43,206 bases of DNA, from contig CAYJGK010000014.1 in NCBI GenBank assembly GCA_964370065.1, positions 1 to 43,206 of the forward strand, given 5' to 3'. Source of the DNA: CAMQRS01 sp964370065 (lineage in GTDB: Bacteria > Bacillota_I > Bacilli_A > Erysipelotrichales > Erysipelotrichaceae). Position numbers and translations under genes: made by a program. The notes under the pieces are model-generated. The model was not told where the DNA came from, ran no database searches, and saw nothing but the letters and a program-made list of their open reading frames with translations. Each line of letters begins with the position of its first letter. Within the stretch, counting starts at the first letter, position 1. This document shows positions 33,183-42,146 of the stretch, in pieces.

Positions 33183-33938
33183 ATGAATATACAAACATAC
33201 TATACAATTGATAAAAATTCTCCTATTCCTTTATACTTTCAAATCAAGGAAATCATGATTGAATTAATTAAAAATGAAACTTATCAACCTGGAGAAAAAC
33301 TACCAACCGAAGCGGAATTTTGCCAAAGTTTAGATATCTCAAGGCCCACGATAAGACAAGCTTTTCAAGCACTAGAAAAAGCTGGGTACATTGAACGAAA
33401 AAAAGCGAAAGGAACATTTGTATCCTCTCCAAAAGTAGAAGGATATTTTTTTCAAAAATTAAATTCTTTTAATGATGAAATGAAGTTGTTAGGCTTAACC
33501 CCTTCCACTAAGCTACTAAAGCAATGTATTATCCAAGCCGATGAATTCTTATCAAGCACATTACAAATTAAGGAAAATGATGAAATATTATACTTAGAAC
33601 GTTTACGTTATGCTGACCAAGATATAATGGTTTATGTGGAAACCTATGTGCCAATTAGTCGTTGCCCCTATCTTGCTAACTATGATTTCTCACAAAATAA
33701 TATCTCTCTTTATAATGTATTCCATAAACATAACCAACCTGTTGCTTATGTGGATCGTGTAGTGGAGGCTAAAAATGCAGAAGAAGAGTTAGCTAATGTA
33801 TTAGACATTCGTCTAGATGCTGCTGTGTATACGATAACAACATGTGCCTACAGTGATGCCAATCAACTATTAGAATATTCTGTTGCTAACTATCGCGGGG
33901 ATCGCAATAAATTCTCACTTCGTTTAGTACAAAGATAA
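33183..33938 (+). CDS. GntR/HutC-family transcriptional regulator
   Basis: The 251-residue regulator has an N-terminal winged helix (IPLYFQIKEIMIELIKN... GEKLPTEAEFCQSLDISRPTIRQAFQALEKAGYIERKKAKGTF) and a C-terminal UTRA ligand domain (about 85-250). It is divergent from deoC-rmlD-manA and most likely controls that operon and itself through the palindromes between them. I start it at ATG 33183 (AGAGG upstream) rather than 33147. The ligand is probably a sugar phosphate (inference). Confidence 0.92.
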   Translation: MNIQTYYTIDKNSPIPLYFQIKEIMIELIKNETYQPGEKLPTEAEFCQSLDISRPTIRQAFQALEKAGYIERKKAKGTFVSSPKVEGYFFQKLNSFNDEMKLLGLTPSTKLLKQCIIQADEFLSSTLQIKENDEILYLERLRYADQDIMVYVETYVPISRCPYLANYDFSQNNISLYNVFHKHNQPVAYVDRVVEAKNAEEELANVLDIRLDAAVYTITTCAYSDANQLLEYSVANYRGDRNKFSLRLVQR

Positions 33939-33962
33939 AAAAGTGTCAAAGGACACTTTTTT
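33937..33962. terminator. Bidirectional terminator between gntR and the M20 hydrolase gene
   Basis: AAAAAAGTGTC/GACACTTTTTT (33937-33947 with 33952-33962), loop AAAG. It serves both convergent genes and overlaps both gene ends. Confidence 0.88.
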
Positions 33963-35343
33963 AATAGATATGAGGTTTGACATCTTTTGGTATTAGACAT
34001 GTATAAGTTTCCCCATTTAGACGTTCTTGCAATTCTAATTTAGCTTTCTCTATCAATGATTGGTCTTCAAACAACGTTTGGGCGGTACAAGCTAACACTT
34101 GTGCTGCTAAAACTGTTGCTTTTATGGCAATGCTAGACTTTCCTTGTGCAACCCATTGCCAACTATGGGCACCTGCACCATATGCATACGACGCACAGTT
34201 AATCTGTGCACAAGGAACTACCCAACTTACATCTCCAACATCAGTACTTCCCATTTCCACCATATCATTTTGCATGCTATCTAATACATAATTACAAATT
34301 GGATATTCTTCCATGTGTTTTTTGGCTTTTTGTTTATCTATGACTGCATTGGATAATTCCGCATGCAAATCATATTGCCATGTATCTTTGAATGCTTGTG
34401 CATAGTCTAATTCTTCTTTTGAATAGCTCGGTAAGTTTACTTGACTAAAACTATGCTTCAATACATTTTCTAATGTAAAGTTTGGAACCACATTACTCAA
34501 TCCTTCATCAAAGACAATTTCGCAAGTGGTTCCACTCATTAGAGCCGCCCCTTTTGCAATTTGATTCACTCTTTCATACAATTCCATTAAATGGGGATTA
34601 TTGTCTGAACGAATAAAGTATTTCAATTCACTATATGCTTGCACAACATTAGGAGCACTTCCACCTACATTTGTATAGGCATAATGAACGCGCTCATAAT
34701 CTGCCATATGTTCACGTAAATAATTGACTCCAATATTCATTAATTCACATGCATCTAATGCACTTCTTCCCATATGTGGGGCTGCTGCTGCATGTGCACT
34801 ACGCCCATGAAATCGATAATACACACTTATGCATGCTTGATAACTCCCGCTTACTACTTGATTAAACATACTTGGATGCCAAGTTAATGCAATATCAATA
34901 TCATTGAATACTCCATCTCTTGCTAAATATGCTTTCCCGCTTCCTGCTTCTTCTGCAGGGCATCCAATGACTTTAATTGTTCCTTGATGCGTATCTAAAT
35001 ATTCTTTCATACACACTCCAGCATATACTGCTCCTGCGCCTAATAAATGGTGTCCACAGCCATGTCCTGTTGTGACTCCTTCCATCTTTTTTTCAATTGT
35101 TACATCTGCTTGTTGGCTCATTCCAGATAAAGCATCGTATTCAGCTAAGAACGAAATAATAGGTTTTCCACTTCCGTATGTTGCAATAAAGGCTGTTTCC
35201 ATACCACATACATTGCGTTCTACACTAAATCCTTGCTCCTCTAATAACACACATATTCTTTCACTTGATTTATATTCTTCAAATCCTGTTTCTGCATCTT
35301 GCCACAGTTCATAGATTAATTGTTTTAATTGTTGTTGTTTCAT
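33961..35343 (-). CDS. M20-family amidohydrolase, AbgB-like
   Basis: The 460-residue cytosolic metallohydrolase is of the M20D amidohydrolase type (AbgB, indole-acetyl or aminobenzoyl-glutamate amidohydrolases). Seen: ISFLAEYDAL, TTGHGCGHHLLGAGA (metal-binding), GCPAEEAGSGKAYL (catalytic Glu), GRSAHAAAAPHMGRSA and the late MGSTDVGDVSW and YGAGAHSWQW. AbgB cleaves p-aminobenzoyl-glutamate with AbgA; no AbgA or AbgT is nearby, so its substrate is open. Its gene follows the second GntR regulator gene but is separated from it by a terminator. Confidence 0.9.
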   Translation of the reverse strand: MKQQQLKQLIYELWQDAETGFEEYKSSERICVLLEEQGFSVERNVCGMETAFIATYGSGKPIISFLAEYDALSGMSQQADVTIEKKMEGVTTGHGCGHHLLGAGAVYAGVCMKEYLDTHQGTIKVIGCPAEEAGSGKAYLARDGVFNDIDIALTWHPSMFNQVVSGSYQACISVYYRFHGRSAHAAAAPHMGRSALDACELMNIGVNYLREHMADYERVHYAYTNVGGSAPNVVQAYSELKYFIRSDNNPHLMELYERVNQIAKGAALMSGTTCEIVFDEGLSNVVPNFTLENVLKHSFSQVNLPSYSKEELDYAQAFKDTWQYDLHAELSNAVIDKQKAKKHMEEYPICNYVLDSMQNDMVEMGSTDVGDVSWVVPCAQINCASYAYGAGAHSWQWVAQGKSSIAIKATVLAAQVLACTAQTLFEDQSLIEKAKLELQERLNGETYTCLIPKDVKPHIY

Positions 35344-35447
35344 AAACTATCTCCTTATTTTTAATATTTTAACACTGTTTTCAACAAAGGAAAAGAATTA
35401 AATGTGCCCTCTTTTATCATTTAGTTGATCTCGAAAATAGGATTTAA

Positions 35448-35471
35448 AAAAATAGCCACTAGGCTATTTTT
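35448..35471 (-). terminator. Terminator of the second GntR gene
   Basis: AAAAATAGCC/GGCTATTTTT (35448-35457 with 35462-35471), loop ACTA, overlapping the stop codon at 35464. T run on the minus strand. Confidence 0.85.
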
Positions 35472-36198
35472 CTTTTAATTGAACTGAGTATGTATATCTG
35501 TCTCCACGATAATAACAGACTGTATACTCAATGGCTTTTTGATTTTCATTGTAGGCTACTCTTGTTCTTTTTAAAATAGGACTTCCTACATCAATTTTAA
35601 GTTCCTGTGCTAATGTATCATTCGCTAAACAGGCTTCAAAGCACTCATTAGCTCGTATTGGTTTTTGAACACCTACTTGCTCATATACATCATACATAGA
35701 AATAGCATAGGCTTCTACGTTTAAAGGAAAGTCATATTCCCCTAACATATAAGATTCAAATACAACAATTTCCTCATCATCTGCACAACGAACGCGGTAT
35801 AGCCGATAGACTTCATCACCTCGCTCAATATCTAGGCGTTTAGCAACTTCTAAGGAAGCAGGAATTAACTCTATACTTGCACTGCTAGTAGATGCAATCT
35901 TTCCTTTTTTTGCCATTTCTTTGTAAAAGGAACGTGTTACAATTAATTCTTCATCTGTTTTATCACTGTATATTACACTTGTCCCTTTTCCCCTTGTTCG
36001 CTTAACATACCCTTCTTTTTCTAAATCTAAAATAGCTTGGCGAACGGTAATTCGTGATACACCATAATGCTTCTCAAATTCTAATTCACTTGGAATTAAT
36101 TCACCTTGTTCATAACGTTTGTTTTCAATATCAGCTTTTACTTCTTCTTTAATTTGCAGATATAAAGGAATTGCTCCCTTATTATGATTAAGTTTCAT
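35464..36198 (-). CDS. GntR/HutC-family transcriptional regulator
   Basis: The 244-residue paralogue of the regulator at 33183 has an N-terminal winged helix (IPLYLQIKEEVKADIEN... GELIPSELEFEKHYGVSRITVRQAILDLEKEGYVKRTRGKGT) and a UTRA domain. ATG at 36198 is chosen (AGAGG upstream). Its target is not obvious; the adjacent M20 hydrolase gene downstream or the isomerase gene upstream are candidates. Confidence 0.92.
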   Translation of the reverse strand: MKLNHNKGAIPLYLQIKEEVKADIENKRYEQGELIPSELEFEKHYGVSRITVRQAILDLEKEGYVKRTRGKGTSVIYSDKTDEELIVTRSFYKEMAKKGKIASTSSASIELIPASLEVAKRLDIERGDEVYRLYRVRCADDEEIVVFESYMLGEYDFPLNVEAYAISMYDVYEQVGVQKPIRANECFEACLANDTLAQELKIDVGSPILKRTRVAYNENQKAIEYTVCYYRGDRYTYSVQLKEK

Positions 36199-36261
36199 GG
36201 GCACCTCTTTCTATTTTTGGAGTCAGATCATCCAAAAAGCTCACTATTCATGTTGAGTTTT

Positions 36262-36475
36262 TTAACAAAATAAAATTATAAGATAATCTTCAAATTGCAT
36301 ATTAAATTTAGGGTCAATTCTAGTTTCTATGATTATTAAGTTACTATCATTATAATTTGGATTGGCTTTAAAAACAACCTTTCCCTGATTTAGTTTTAAA
36401 ATGATATTTCAAAACTAGTAAGTTGTGATTCCCAAATTTTATGATAGCCTTAAATTGCGCTATGCTTACTTTCAT
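36262..36475 (-). pseudogene. Possible frameshifted small gene remnant
   Basis: Minus strand: an ATG at 36475 opens a frame beginning MKVSIAQFKAIIKFG that stops after 35 codons near a GGGAAAGG run. The next frame then stays open from that point to a TAA at 36262 (KVVFKANPNYNDSN and onward). Removing one G joins them into a 70-residue protein with normal composition. No ribosome binding site is visible, and no family is recognised. The rest of the 36205-36499 gap shows nothing else. It may be chance. Confidence 0.3.
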
Positions 36476-36499
36476 AATTTTAGGAAACGAAATACATTT

Positions 36500-37057
36500 T
36501 TATTCTCTTTCCTCACTTACAATGTTACCATCTATTTTAAATATTCTCTGTGTAAAGGGTCCTTCTTCAATTCTTTTATAATCATGTCCTGCTGTAGTTG
36601 GCCAGCAAGCTCCTACTTTAAAATCAGTTTCCCCTGTATTAATTAAACGATGTGCAATTTTTCCATCAATATGGTGCACACTTCCTTCACATACACGTTG
36701 CGCTGTACAGTTAAAGTTTTCATCCATTAACATCAACAACCCTTCTCCACCTATACCAAAGTAAAACTCTGCGCATTCTAAATCCTCATGGAAATGACCT
36801 CTTGTCATGTTACATTCACCATTTACATAAACAGGTTTCATCACTGTCATTCCCCAGTTTAAATTTCCTACTTGTTTAGGATTATTTTGTGTATACATAT
36901 ACACTTCATACATAATTGTATCATCTGATAAAGTCGCGTCATTACTTTTGTAGAAATGGCGAGCATCTTTTAATAATTTCACACTTGTTACCACTTCATC
37001 ACCATGAATTTTTCCATTCTTAAAATCTTGAAATACTTTTGCATCTATTATTTTCAT
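36500..37057 (-). CDS. Cupin-type glucose-6-phosphate isomerase
   Basis: The 185-residue metal-dependent phosphoglucose isomerase of the archaeal/cupin type (PF06560) interconverts glucose and fructose 6-phosphate in the cytosol. Seen: MTRGHFHEDLECAEFYFG with the two His and Glu metal ligands, GEGLLMLMD and GKIAHRLINTGE with the last His. This is unrelated to the classical Pgi fold; whether the genome also has classical Pgi cannot be seen here. A palindrome sits in its promoter. Fits the sugar-phosphate genes nearby. Confidence 0.9.
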   Translation of the reverse strand: MKIIDAKVFQDFKNGKIHGDEVVTSVKLLKDARHFYKSNDATLSDDTIMYEVYMYTQNNPKQVGNLNWGMTVMKPVYVNGECNMTRGHFHEDLECAEFYFGIGGEGLLMLMDENFNCTAQRVCEGSVHHIDGKIAHRLINTGETDFKVGACWPTTAGHDYKRIEEGPFTQRIFKIDGNIVSEERE

Positions 37058-37085
37058 AAAACCTCCACTGTATATTTACATTTTG

Positions 37086-37114
37086 ATGTTATAACATTAT
37101 ATTTTGAGTGTCAA
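37086..37114 (-). promoter_or_regulatory. Promoter of the phosphoglucose isomerase gene with a 12-bp palindrome
   Basis: Minus strand: -35 TTGACA (37109-37114); -10 either TAACAT (17-base spacer) or TATAAC (15-base). The perfect palindrome ATGTTATAACAT (37086-37097) overlaps the -10 and has the AATGT/ACATT half-site look of GntR operators. Confidence 0.5.
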
Positions 37115-37252
37115 CTATAACTTGTTTGAATGGAATACATATGCTAATTCTATATTTTTATTTGTTTAAGGATTGGTGTTTTCTTCTTTTTTTATACACA
37201 TTAAGTATGCATTTGTGTTAGAATATATCATGGTTTCAATACAGGAGTTATT

Positions 37253-38806
37253 ATGAGTAAAAAAACAGTATATACGATTACTAATAAAAAAAGTAATATA
37301 AAAATAATATTAATCAGTTCACTCATTGGATTCAGTGCAGGGGTGATAAGCGTTCTATATCGATTACTTATTTCAGTTGCAGAAAATACATCCTTATCTA
37401 TCTATGCATTCATTCGTGAGAATACTATACTCATTCCGCTATTATTTATTATCTTGTGCGCGAGCGGGTTAGCTATGGGCTATATCATCAAACGTTTTCC
37501 ACTTACCTCAGGAAGTGGAATCCCACAAGTAAAAGGTCAAATAATGGGATTCATTCAAAATAATTGGCTTTCTACCTTAATTGTTAAATTTTTTGCTGGT
37601 GCAATGGCTGTACTATCAGGTTTGTCATTAGGAAGAGAAGGTCCATCTATTCAACTAGGAGCCAGTGCTGGACAAGGGGTTGCCCATTACTTTGCACACA
37701 CAGAAACAGAGAAACGAATTTATATGACAAGTGGTGCAAGTGCAGGTTTAGCTGCTGCATTCAATGCTCCTATGGCTGGTGTAATGTTTGCATTAGAAGA
37801 AATATATCGTTATTTCTCACCTATGGTTTTACTTTCTACGCTTGTGGCTGCTGGAGTAGGCGATTTTGTTTCTAAATTATGGTTGGGATTAAACCCCATA
37901 TTTCATTTTGATGTATCAAATTCGATTCCTATTCAGTATTATTGGCTATTCATTATATTAGGTATCCTATTAGGAGTAAGTGGTGTGCTATACAATCTGT
38001 CCATTGTATATAGTCAAAAAGTATATGCCTATTTAAAAAAATACTGTAAACACTATGCAGTCATCATCCCCTTTCTAATTGCCGGTATCATTGGTTTAAC
38101 CTTACCTGTTGCATTAGGTGGTGGACACCACATTATTCATATCTTAAATATGGAAACTAGCTTTTTATTCTTATGTTTTATCTTTATTATCAAATTTTTA
38201 TTTTCCATAATTAGTTTTGGTTCTGGTACACCTGGAGGTATTTTTTTCCCACTTCTTGTACTAGGAGCCACATTAGGTGCTATTTTTGCCCAATGTATCA
38301 TACCTTTACTAGGTTTAGATGAAATCTTATTTTATAATTTCGTTGTATTAGCTATGGCTGCCTATTTTTCAGCTATTGTACGTGCCCCTTTAACAGGTGT
38401 TATCTTATTAATGGAAATGACTGGTTCTTTCTCTCAGCTATTACCACTCATTATTACTTCAACAATTGCATATATCGTAGCGGAGCAGTTAAATAATAAA
38501 CCAATATATGAATCTTTATTAGAAAACCTATTACATAACCAAGGTATTCATGAGCCAAGTCAAGGTAAACATAAAGTTCTAATAGAAACAATTGTACACT
38601 TTGGCGCATACGCTGATCAAAAACCAATCAAGGACTTAAACATAGATAGTGAATGTTTAATTGTGTCTATTCAACGTGGTGAACATGAAATCACCCCAAA
38701 TGGGAACACTACCATACAAGCTAATGATTTTATCACTTCGTTATGTGATGCTAATCACGAAGTAAGAGTGAGAGAGAACTTAATCCATTTATTTGAATTT
38801 GAGTAA
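37253..38806 (+). CDS. ClC-family H+/Cl- antiporter with TrkA-C domain
   Basis: The 517-residue integral membrane transporter shows the ClC selectivity motifs GSGIP (87-91), GREGP with gating Glu129, and GGIFFP. The proton Glu pair is LEEIY (182-183), which points to an H+/Cl- exchanger rather than a channel. The last ~70 residues form a TrkA-C domain (PIKDLNIDSECLIVSIQRGE), which in ClC and Trk relatives binds nucleotides. GGAG before the ATG. Single-gene unit. Confidence 0.94.
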   Translation: MSKKTVYTITNKKSNIKIILISSLIGFSAGVISVLYRLLISVAENTSLSIYAFIRENTILIPLLFIILCASGLAMGYIIKRFPLTSGSGIPQVKGQIMGFIQNNWLSTLIVKFFAGAMAVLSGLSLGREGPSIQLGASAGQGVAHYFAHTETEKRIYMTSGASAGLAAAFNAPMAGVMFALEEIYRYFSPMVLLSTLVAAGVGDFVSKLWLGLNPIFHFDVSNSIPIQYYWLFIILGILLGVSGVLYNLSIVYSQKVYAYLKKYCKHYAVIIPFLIAGIIGLTLPVALGGGHHIIHILNMETSFLFLCFIFIIKFLFSIISFGSGTPGGIFFPLLVLGATLGAIFAQCIIPLLGLDEILFYNFVVLAMAAYFSAIVRAPLTGVILLMEMTGSFSQLLPLIITSTIAYIVAEQLNNKPIYESLLENLLHNQGIHEPSQGKHKVLIETIVHFGAYADQKPIKDLNIDSECLIVSIQRGEHEITPNGNTTIQANDFITSLCDANHEVRVRENLIHLFEFE

Positions 38807-38812
38807 AAAAAT

Positions 38813-38840
38813 AAACTGACACTGTATTAGATGTCAGTTT
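38813..38840. terminator. Bidirectional terminator between convergent clc-like and papain-like genes
   Basis: AAACTGACA/TGTCAGTTT (38813-38821 with 38832-38840), 10-base loop. T tract on the + side. Confidence 0.85.
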
Positions 38841-40179
38841 TTATTTTAGATCGTAATTTATTAAATAATTTTCGCTTACTATGTTTGATTGGGCCATTAT
38901 AAGGATAACTTTTCTTCGATACAACAATTGAGTGATCTAAGCGATACTGTGTATCAAAATAGGCATAGTAAGCACCTGGTGTAATGATTCCATTCGGAGT
39001 CGAAGCGGCAATACCGCAAGCTCTAACAATATGATCTGCTAGTTTGACACAATTGGTTGTCAATACAAAATAAGTTTTAAAATTAGTATGACTAAACTTA
39101 TAAAACAAAGCTTTTGTTTCTTTATATAAAGTACTCGCATAATCATTTGGCTCTTGTTTAAACTTTGTTTTATTTTCTTCGTATAATTGATATTGTGGTT
39201 TCCATTTATACATATGTGTATATAATTCATCAATACTATTACGTACTTGTTCCTTTTGTTTGTCACTTAATTTTAAACCATATCTAAAAATAGAATCTTT
39301 TGTTGATTGTGCACAAAATGCAATATATTGCTCCACATCATCCACAATAAAGAAGACCCCATCTCCTACTGCACCAAATAACTTTAAAGATAAGTGGTCA
39401 TAATTTCCATAACAATACACTCTTCCTTCAAAGTAAAAATCAACATGCCCCATTGTGCCAAATCCTTCTTCTGTGACATGTATCAACAACTCTAAATCGG
39501 CCTCTTCTTCTCCTTTATAGCTTTCTTCTTCTACATCATTTCCTGATTGCTTTAATAAATTATTAATATATGTAATAGATTGTTTAGGTAATAAAGCAGT
39601 GAAGATAACTGGTACATTAATACGTACTTTATTTTTGATACGATCACTTCTTTGTAGTGATAGTGCTTCAATAATAAAATCATTAAAAGTCGACATCCCT
39701 AATATAAGCAAGAAAAATCCGGTTAACATAATGGCAGAATAGAGTTCACTGCGAGGTGTTAATAATAATGGAATTCCAAATGATAGCATAATAATTACAC
39801 GTGTTAAGACACGATAGCGATCACTACTCTTATTATTGCGTAAAATGATAAAATCAATAGCATTAATAAGTGCTAGCAATAACAAATAACTACCTAAAAG
39901 AAATGTATATAATGATAAAATACGAGTACTATTCAACAATATAATAATTGTGAAAAGAAAAGGAGCAAAACTAGATATAATTCTAAATTTTTGCTTTTGT
40001 GTAATGGTATTCACTAGTTGTAAAATCGTTAACACGATTCCATACACAATTAAAATACTATTTAATATTCGTGGCGTTTCTTTTGTAAAAAAAATAAAAA
40101 TAAACCCCGTTACTAAATATAAAATAGCAGTGATAAACAATGAGGAACTCGTGATGACTTTTCGATTTAGTTTTTTCAT
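38827..40179 (-). CDS. Membrane-anchored papain-like (DUF4105-like) protein
   Basis: The 450-residue protein has about six to seven transmembrane helices in residues 10-170, with a DUF308/HdeD-like look. A soluble domain (about 225-440) follows with His245 in TMGHVDFYF, YCYGNYD, a LSDKQKEQV segment and Cys377 in TTNCVKLADHIV. The order GH..., YG-YD..., L.L...Q..., then NC...D is the pattern of DUF4105 and of circularly permuted NlpC/P60-like papain folds, in which His precedes Cys. It may hydrolyse amide or acyl bonds at the membrane. The assignment is by motif; medium confidence. Confidence 0.6.
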   Translation of the reverse strand: MKKLNRKVITSSSLFITAILYLVTGFIFIFFTKETPRILNSILIVYGIVLTILQLVNTITQKQKFRIISSFAPFLFTIIILLNSTRILSLYTFLLGSYLLLLALINAIDFIILRNNKSSDRYRVLTRVIIMLSFGIPLLLTPRSELYSAIMLTGFFLLILGMSTFNDFIIEALSLQRSDRIKNKVRINVPVIFTALLPKQSITYINNLLKQSGNDVEEESYKGEEEADLELLIHVTEEGFGTMGHVDFYFEGRVYCYGNYDHLSLKLFGAVGDGVFFIVDDVEQYIAFCAQSTKDSIFRYGLKLSDKQKEQVRNSIDELYTHMYKWKPQYQLYEENKTKFKQEPNDYASTLYKETKALFYKFSHTNFKTYFVLTTNCVKLADHIVRACGIAASTPNGIITPGAYYAYFDTQYRLDHSIVVSKKSYPYNGPIKHSKRKLFNKLRSKIKTDI

Positions 40180-40212
40180 AACTTAAGTATAGCATTGTCT
40201 AAATAAAATAAA

Positions 40213-40242
40213 AACACGCTAGTTCATATTTTCTAGCGTGTT
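40213..40242 (-). terminator. Terminator of the MATE exporter gene
   Basis: AACACGCTAG/CTAGCGTGTT (40213-40222 with 40233-40242) and a T run on the minus strand. Confidence 0.88.
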
Positions 40243-40248
40243 CACCAT

Positions 40249-41601
40249 TTATACTTGGTTTTTACTTAATTTACGTAAAAAATACAATGCAACAGCCAAT
40301 AAACAACTACCTTTAAATAATGTACTTAGTGTTAAGGCCCACCAAATACCATTTAAACCTAATACTGTGCTTGTTAATAATAATGCTATAGGTATCCGCA
40401 TTGCTGTGAAAACTGTTGAAATAACTGCAGGATACATTGTCTTACCAAATGCATTTAATATATTACTTGATAGTATTTCATAACATAAGAATAACTGCGT
40501 AATTCCTACAATCATTAAGTAATCCACTCCCATATTCACTACAATCGGATCGCTTAAAAATAATTGGAAAATAGGTCTAGCCCCTACTAACAACAAACAA
40601 GTTGAAAACAATCCAAACATTGATAAGATTACGATTGCTTGATGCGCTCCTTTTTTTGCTCTTGTATAATTTTTTGCTCCAAAGTTTTGTGCGACAAAAC
40701 TATTGACTGCGATTGCAAATCCATCTGTTGTCATCCATGAAATAGATTCAATTTGCGAACCAATTCTTTGTACAGCAACAGCATTATCACCAAATCCTGC
40801 TGTTAAACGTGAAATGAAAATTGAGATGAGTGGAAATAGTGTATTTTGCAATGTAGTTGGCAAGCCTAAGCGTACAATATGAATAATCGCATGTACATTA
40901 GGTAAGCTTCTTATTTTAATATAAGAGAATAAGTGTGTATCTTTAACACAATGAAATAGTAAAATACTAAGTACGATACACTGTGCTAATACCGTTGCTA
41001 CAGCTGCGCCTAATACACCCATTTCAGGAAATCCGAAATATCCGAAAATAAAGATGGGATCAAATATCATATTAAATGCTAACCCAAAAATAGTTGCTTT
41101 AAAAGGGGTCCGACTATCCCCTGTTGTAGTAATCAATGAAGTTAATAGCTTCGCTAATAACATAAAGATTACACAACCACCTGTAACTCTCAAGTATGTT
41201 TGAGCTTGTGCAATTACTTGTGGGTCATTCAAATTAAAAATAGATACAATTTGTGCAGAACCAAACATAAAGATAAGCCCTAAACTTAAAGTAATGCTAC
41301 AACTTAAAAAAATAGCCGCATGCGCATAACGCGCTGCTGCTTGCTTATCTTGCGCTCCTAATTTTTGAGCGACTAATACTTGTCCTCCTAATTGCGCAAT
41401 GGTATGGATACCTTGGCTCAACCACAACAATAAGCCACCCGTACCAATTGCAGCTACTGCTCCAGGCCCTAACTTACCAATCCAAAACATATCGGTTAAA
41501 TTATATGCCATTTGAAGGAAACTAATTCCCATTAGTGGTAAGGCTAATTTTGTTAGAGAAAACGCAATTGGCCCACTTAATAAATCAACTCTTTTTGACA
41601 T
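40249..41601 (-). CDS. MATE-family multidrug efflux transporter
   Basis: The 450-residue transporter has about twelve transmembrane helices in two related halves. Seen: LALPLMGISFLQMAYNLTDMFWIGKLG at helix 1-2 and GLPTTLQN at the start of the second half, plus FVAQNFGAKNY, typical of NorM/DinF-type exporters driven by Na+ or H+. It removes cationic drugs or metabolites; substrate not deducible. Single-gene unit. Confidence 0.94.
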   Translation of the reverse strand: MSKRVDLLSGPIAFSLTKLALPLMGISFLQMAYNLTDMFWIGKLGPGAVAAIGTGGLLLWLSQGIHTIAQLGGQVLVAQKLGAQDKQAAARYAHAAIFLSCSITLSLGLIFMFGSAQIVSIFNLNDPQVIAQAQTYLRVTGGCVIFMLLAKLLTSLITTTGDSRTPFKATIFGLAFNMIFDPIFIFGYFGFPEMGVLGAAVATVLAQCIVLSILLFHCVKDTHLFSYIKIRSLPNVHAIIHIVRLGLPTTLQNTLFPLISIFISRLTAGFGDNAVAVQRIGSQIESISWMTTDGFAIAVNSFVAQNFGAKNYTRAKKGAHQAIVILSMFGLFSTCLLLVGARPIFQLFLSDPIVVNMGVDYLMIVGITQLFLCYEILSSNILNAFGKTMYPAVISTVFTAMRIPIALLLTSTVLGLNGIWWALTLSTLFKGSCLLAVALYFLRKLSKNQV

Positions 41602-41665
41602 TTTTTACACTTCCTTCTTTAAACCTTTGTTATTATACACCATTCATACTGGCTATGCTACAAAA

Positions 41666-41689
41666 AAAGACATAACGTGTTATGTCTTT
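41666..41689 (-). terminator. Terminator of the PH-domain gene
   Basis: AAAGACATAAC/GTTATGTCTTT stem (41666-41676 with 41679-41689), followed by seven T residues on the minus strand. Confidence 0.88.
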
Positions 41690-41698
41690 CTTAATAGA

Positions 41699-42082
41699 TT
41701 ATCCTAATTCGACTCCATCTAAATCATTTAAATCATCTACACCAATATCTTGTAAGTTTACTGTTCTTCTTTTAATACGGTGTTCTTCTGAACTTTTGAT
41801 TATGAAATCTTTAATATCGCGGGCATTTTTAATGTGTTCTAATGTTAGTACAGGATGTGTGGTATCACCTGTATGACACACTAATGTACCTAAACCAAAT
41901 AGTCTTTCAAACAAACTAGATTGTAATGTCACATCTTGTATTTTATACATAAAACAATCATTTTCTTTACGGTTTAGAAATCCCTCACTAATCGTTAATG
42001 ATTCTTTTCCTATCTCATATGTTGTAAATGAAAATGGTAGCCCTAAAAATACAATTCTTTTTCGTTCTCTATAATTTTCCAT
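41699..42082 (-). CDS. Bacterial PH-domain protein
   Basis: The 127-residue cytosolic protein resembles the bPH_2/DUF304 (YdbT-like) domain: TYEIGKESLTISEGFLNRKE, the I(Q/V)DVTLQSSLFERLFGLGTL strand-helix and the HIKNARDIKDFI tail. Unlike YdbT it has no transmembrane helices, so it would be soluble or peripheral. ATG follows GGGAG. It lies 61 bases after the lipoprotein gene but has its own promoter overlapped by an inverted repeat. Confidence 0.8.
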   Translation of the reverse strand: MENYRERKRIVFLGLPFSFTTYEIGKESLTISEGFLNRKENDCFMYKIQDVTLQSSLFERLFGLGTLVCHTGDTTHPVLTLEHIKNARDIKDFIIKSSEEHRIKRRTVNLQDIGVDDLNDLDGVELG

Positions 42083-42097
42083 AATATTCTCCCTTTA

Positions 42098-42146
42098 TTT
42101 ATGCTATTGATAATAGCATAAATACCATGTTTTAACAATGCTATTA
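42098..42146 (-). promoter_or_regulatory. Promoter of the PH-domain gene with three ATGCTATT arms
   Basis: Minus strand: -35 TTGTTA (42133-42138), 17 bases, -10 TATTAT (42110-42115). The palindrome TTTATGCTATT-GAT-AATAGCATAAA (42098-42122) covers the -10. A third ATGCTATT (42138-42145) overlaps the -35 and the upstream gene's stop. Looks like an operator. Confidence 0.5.
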
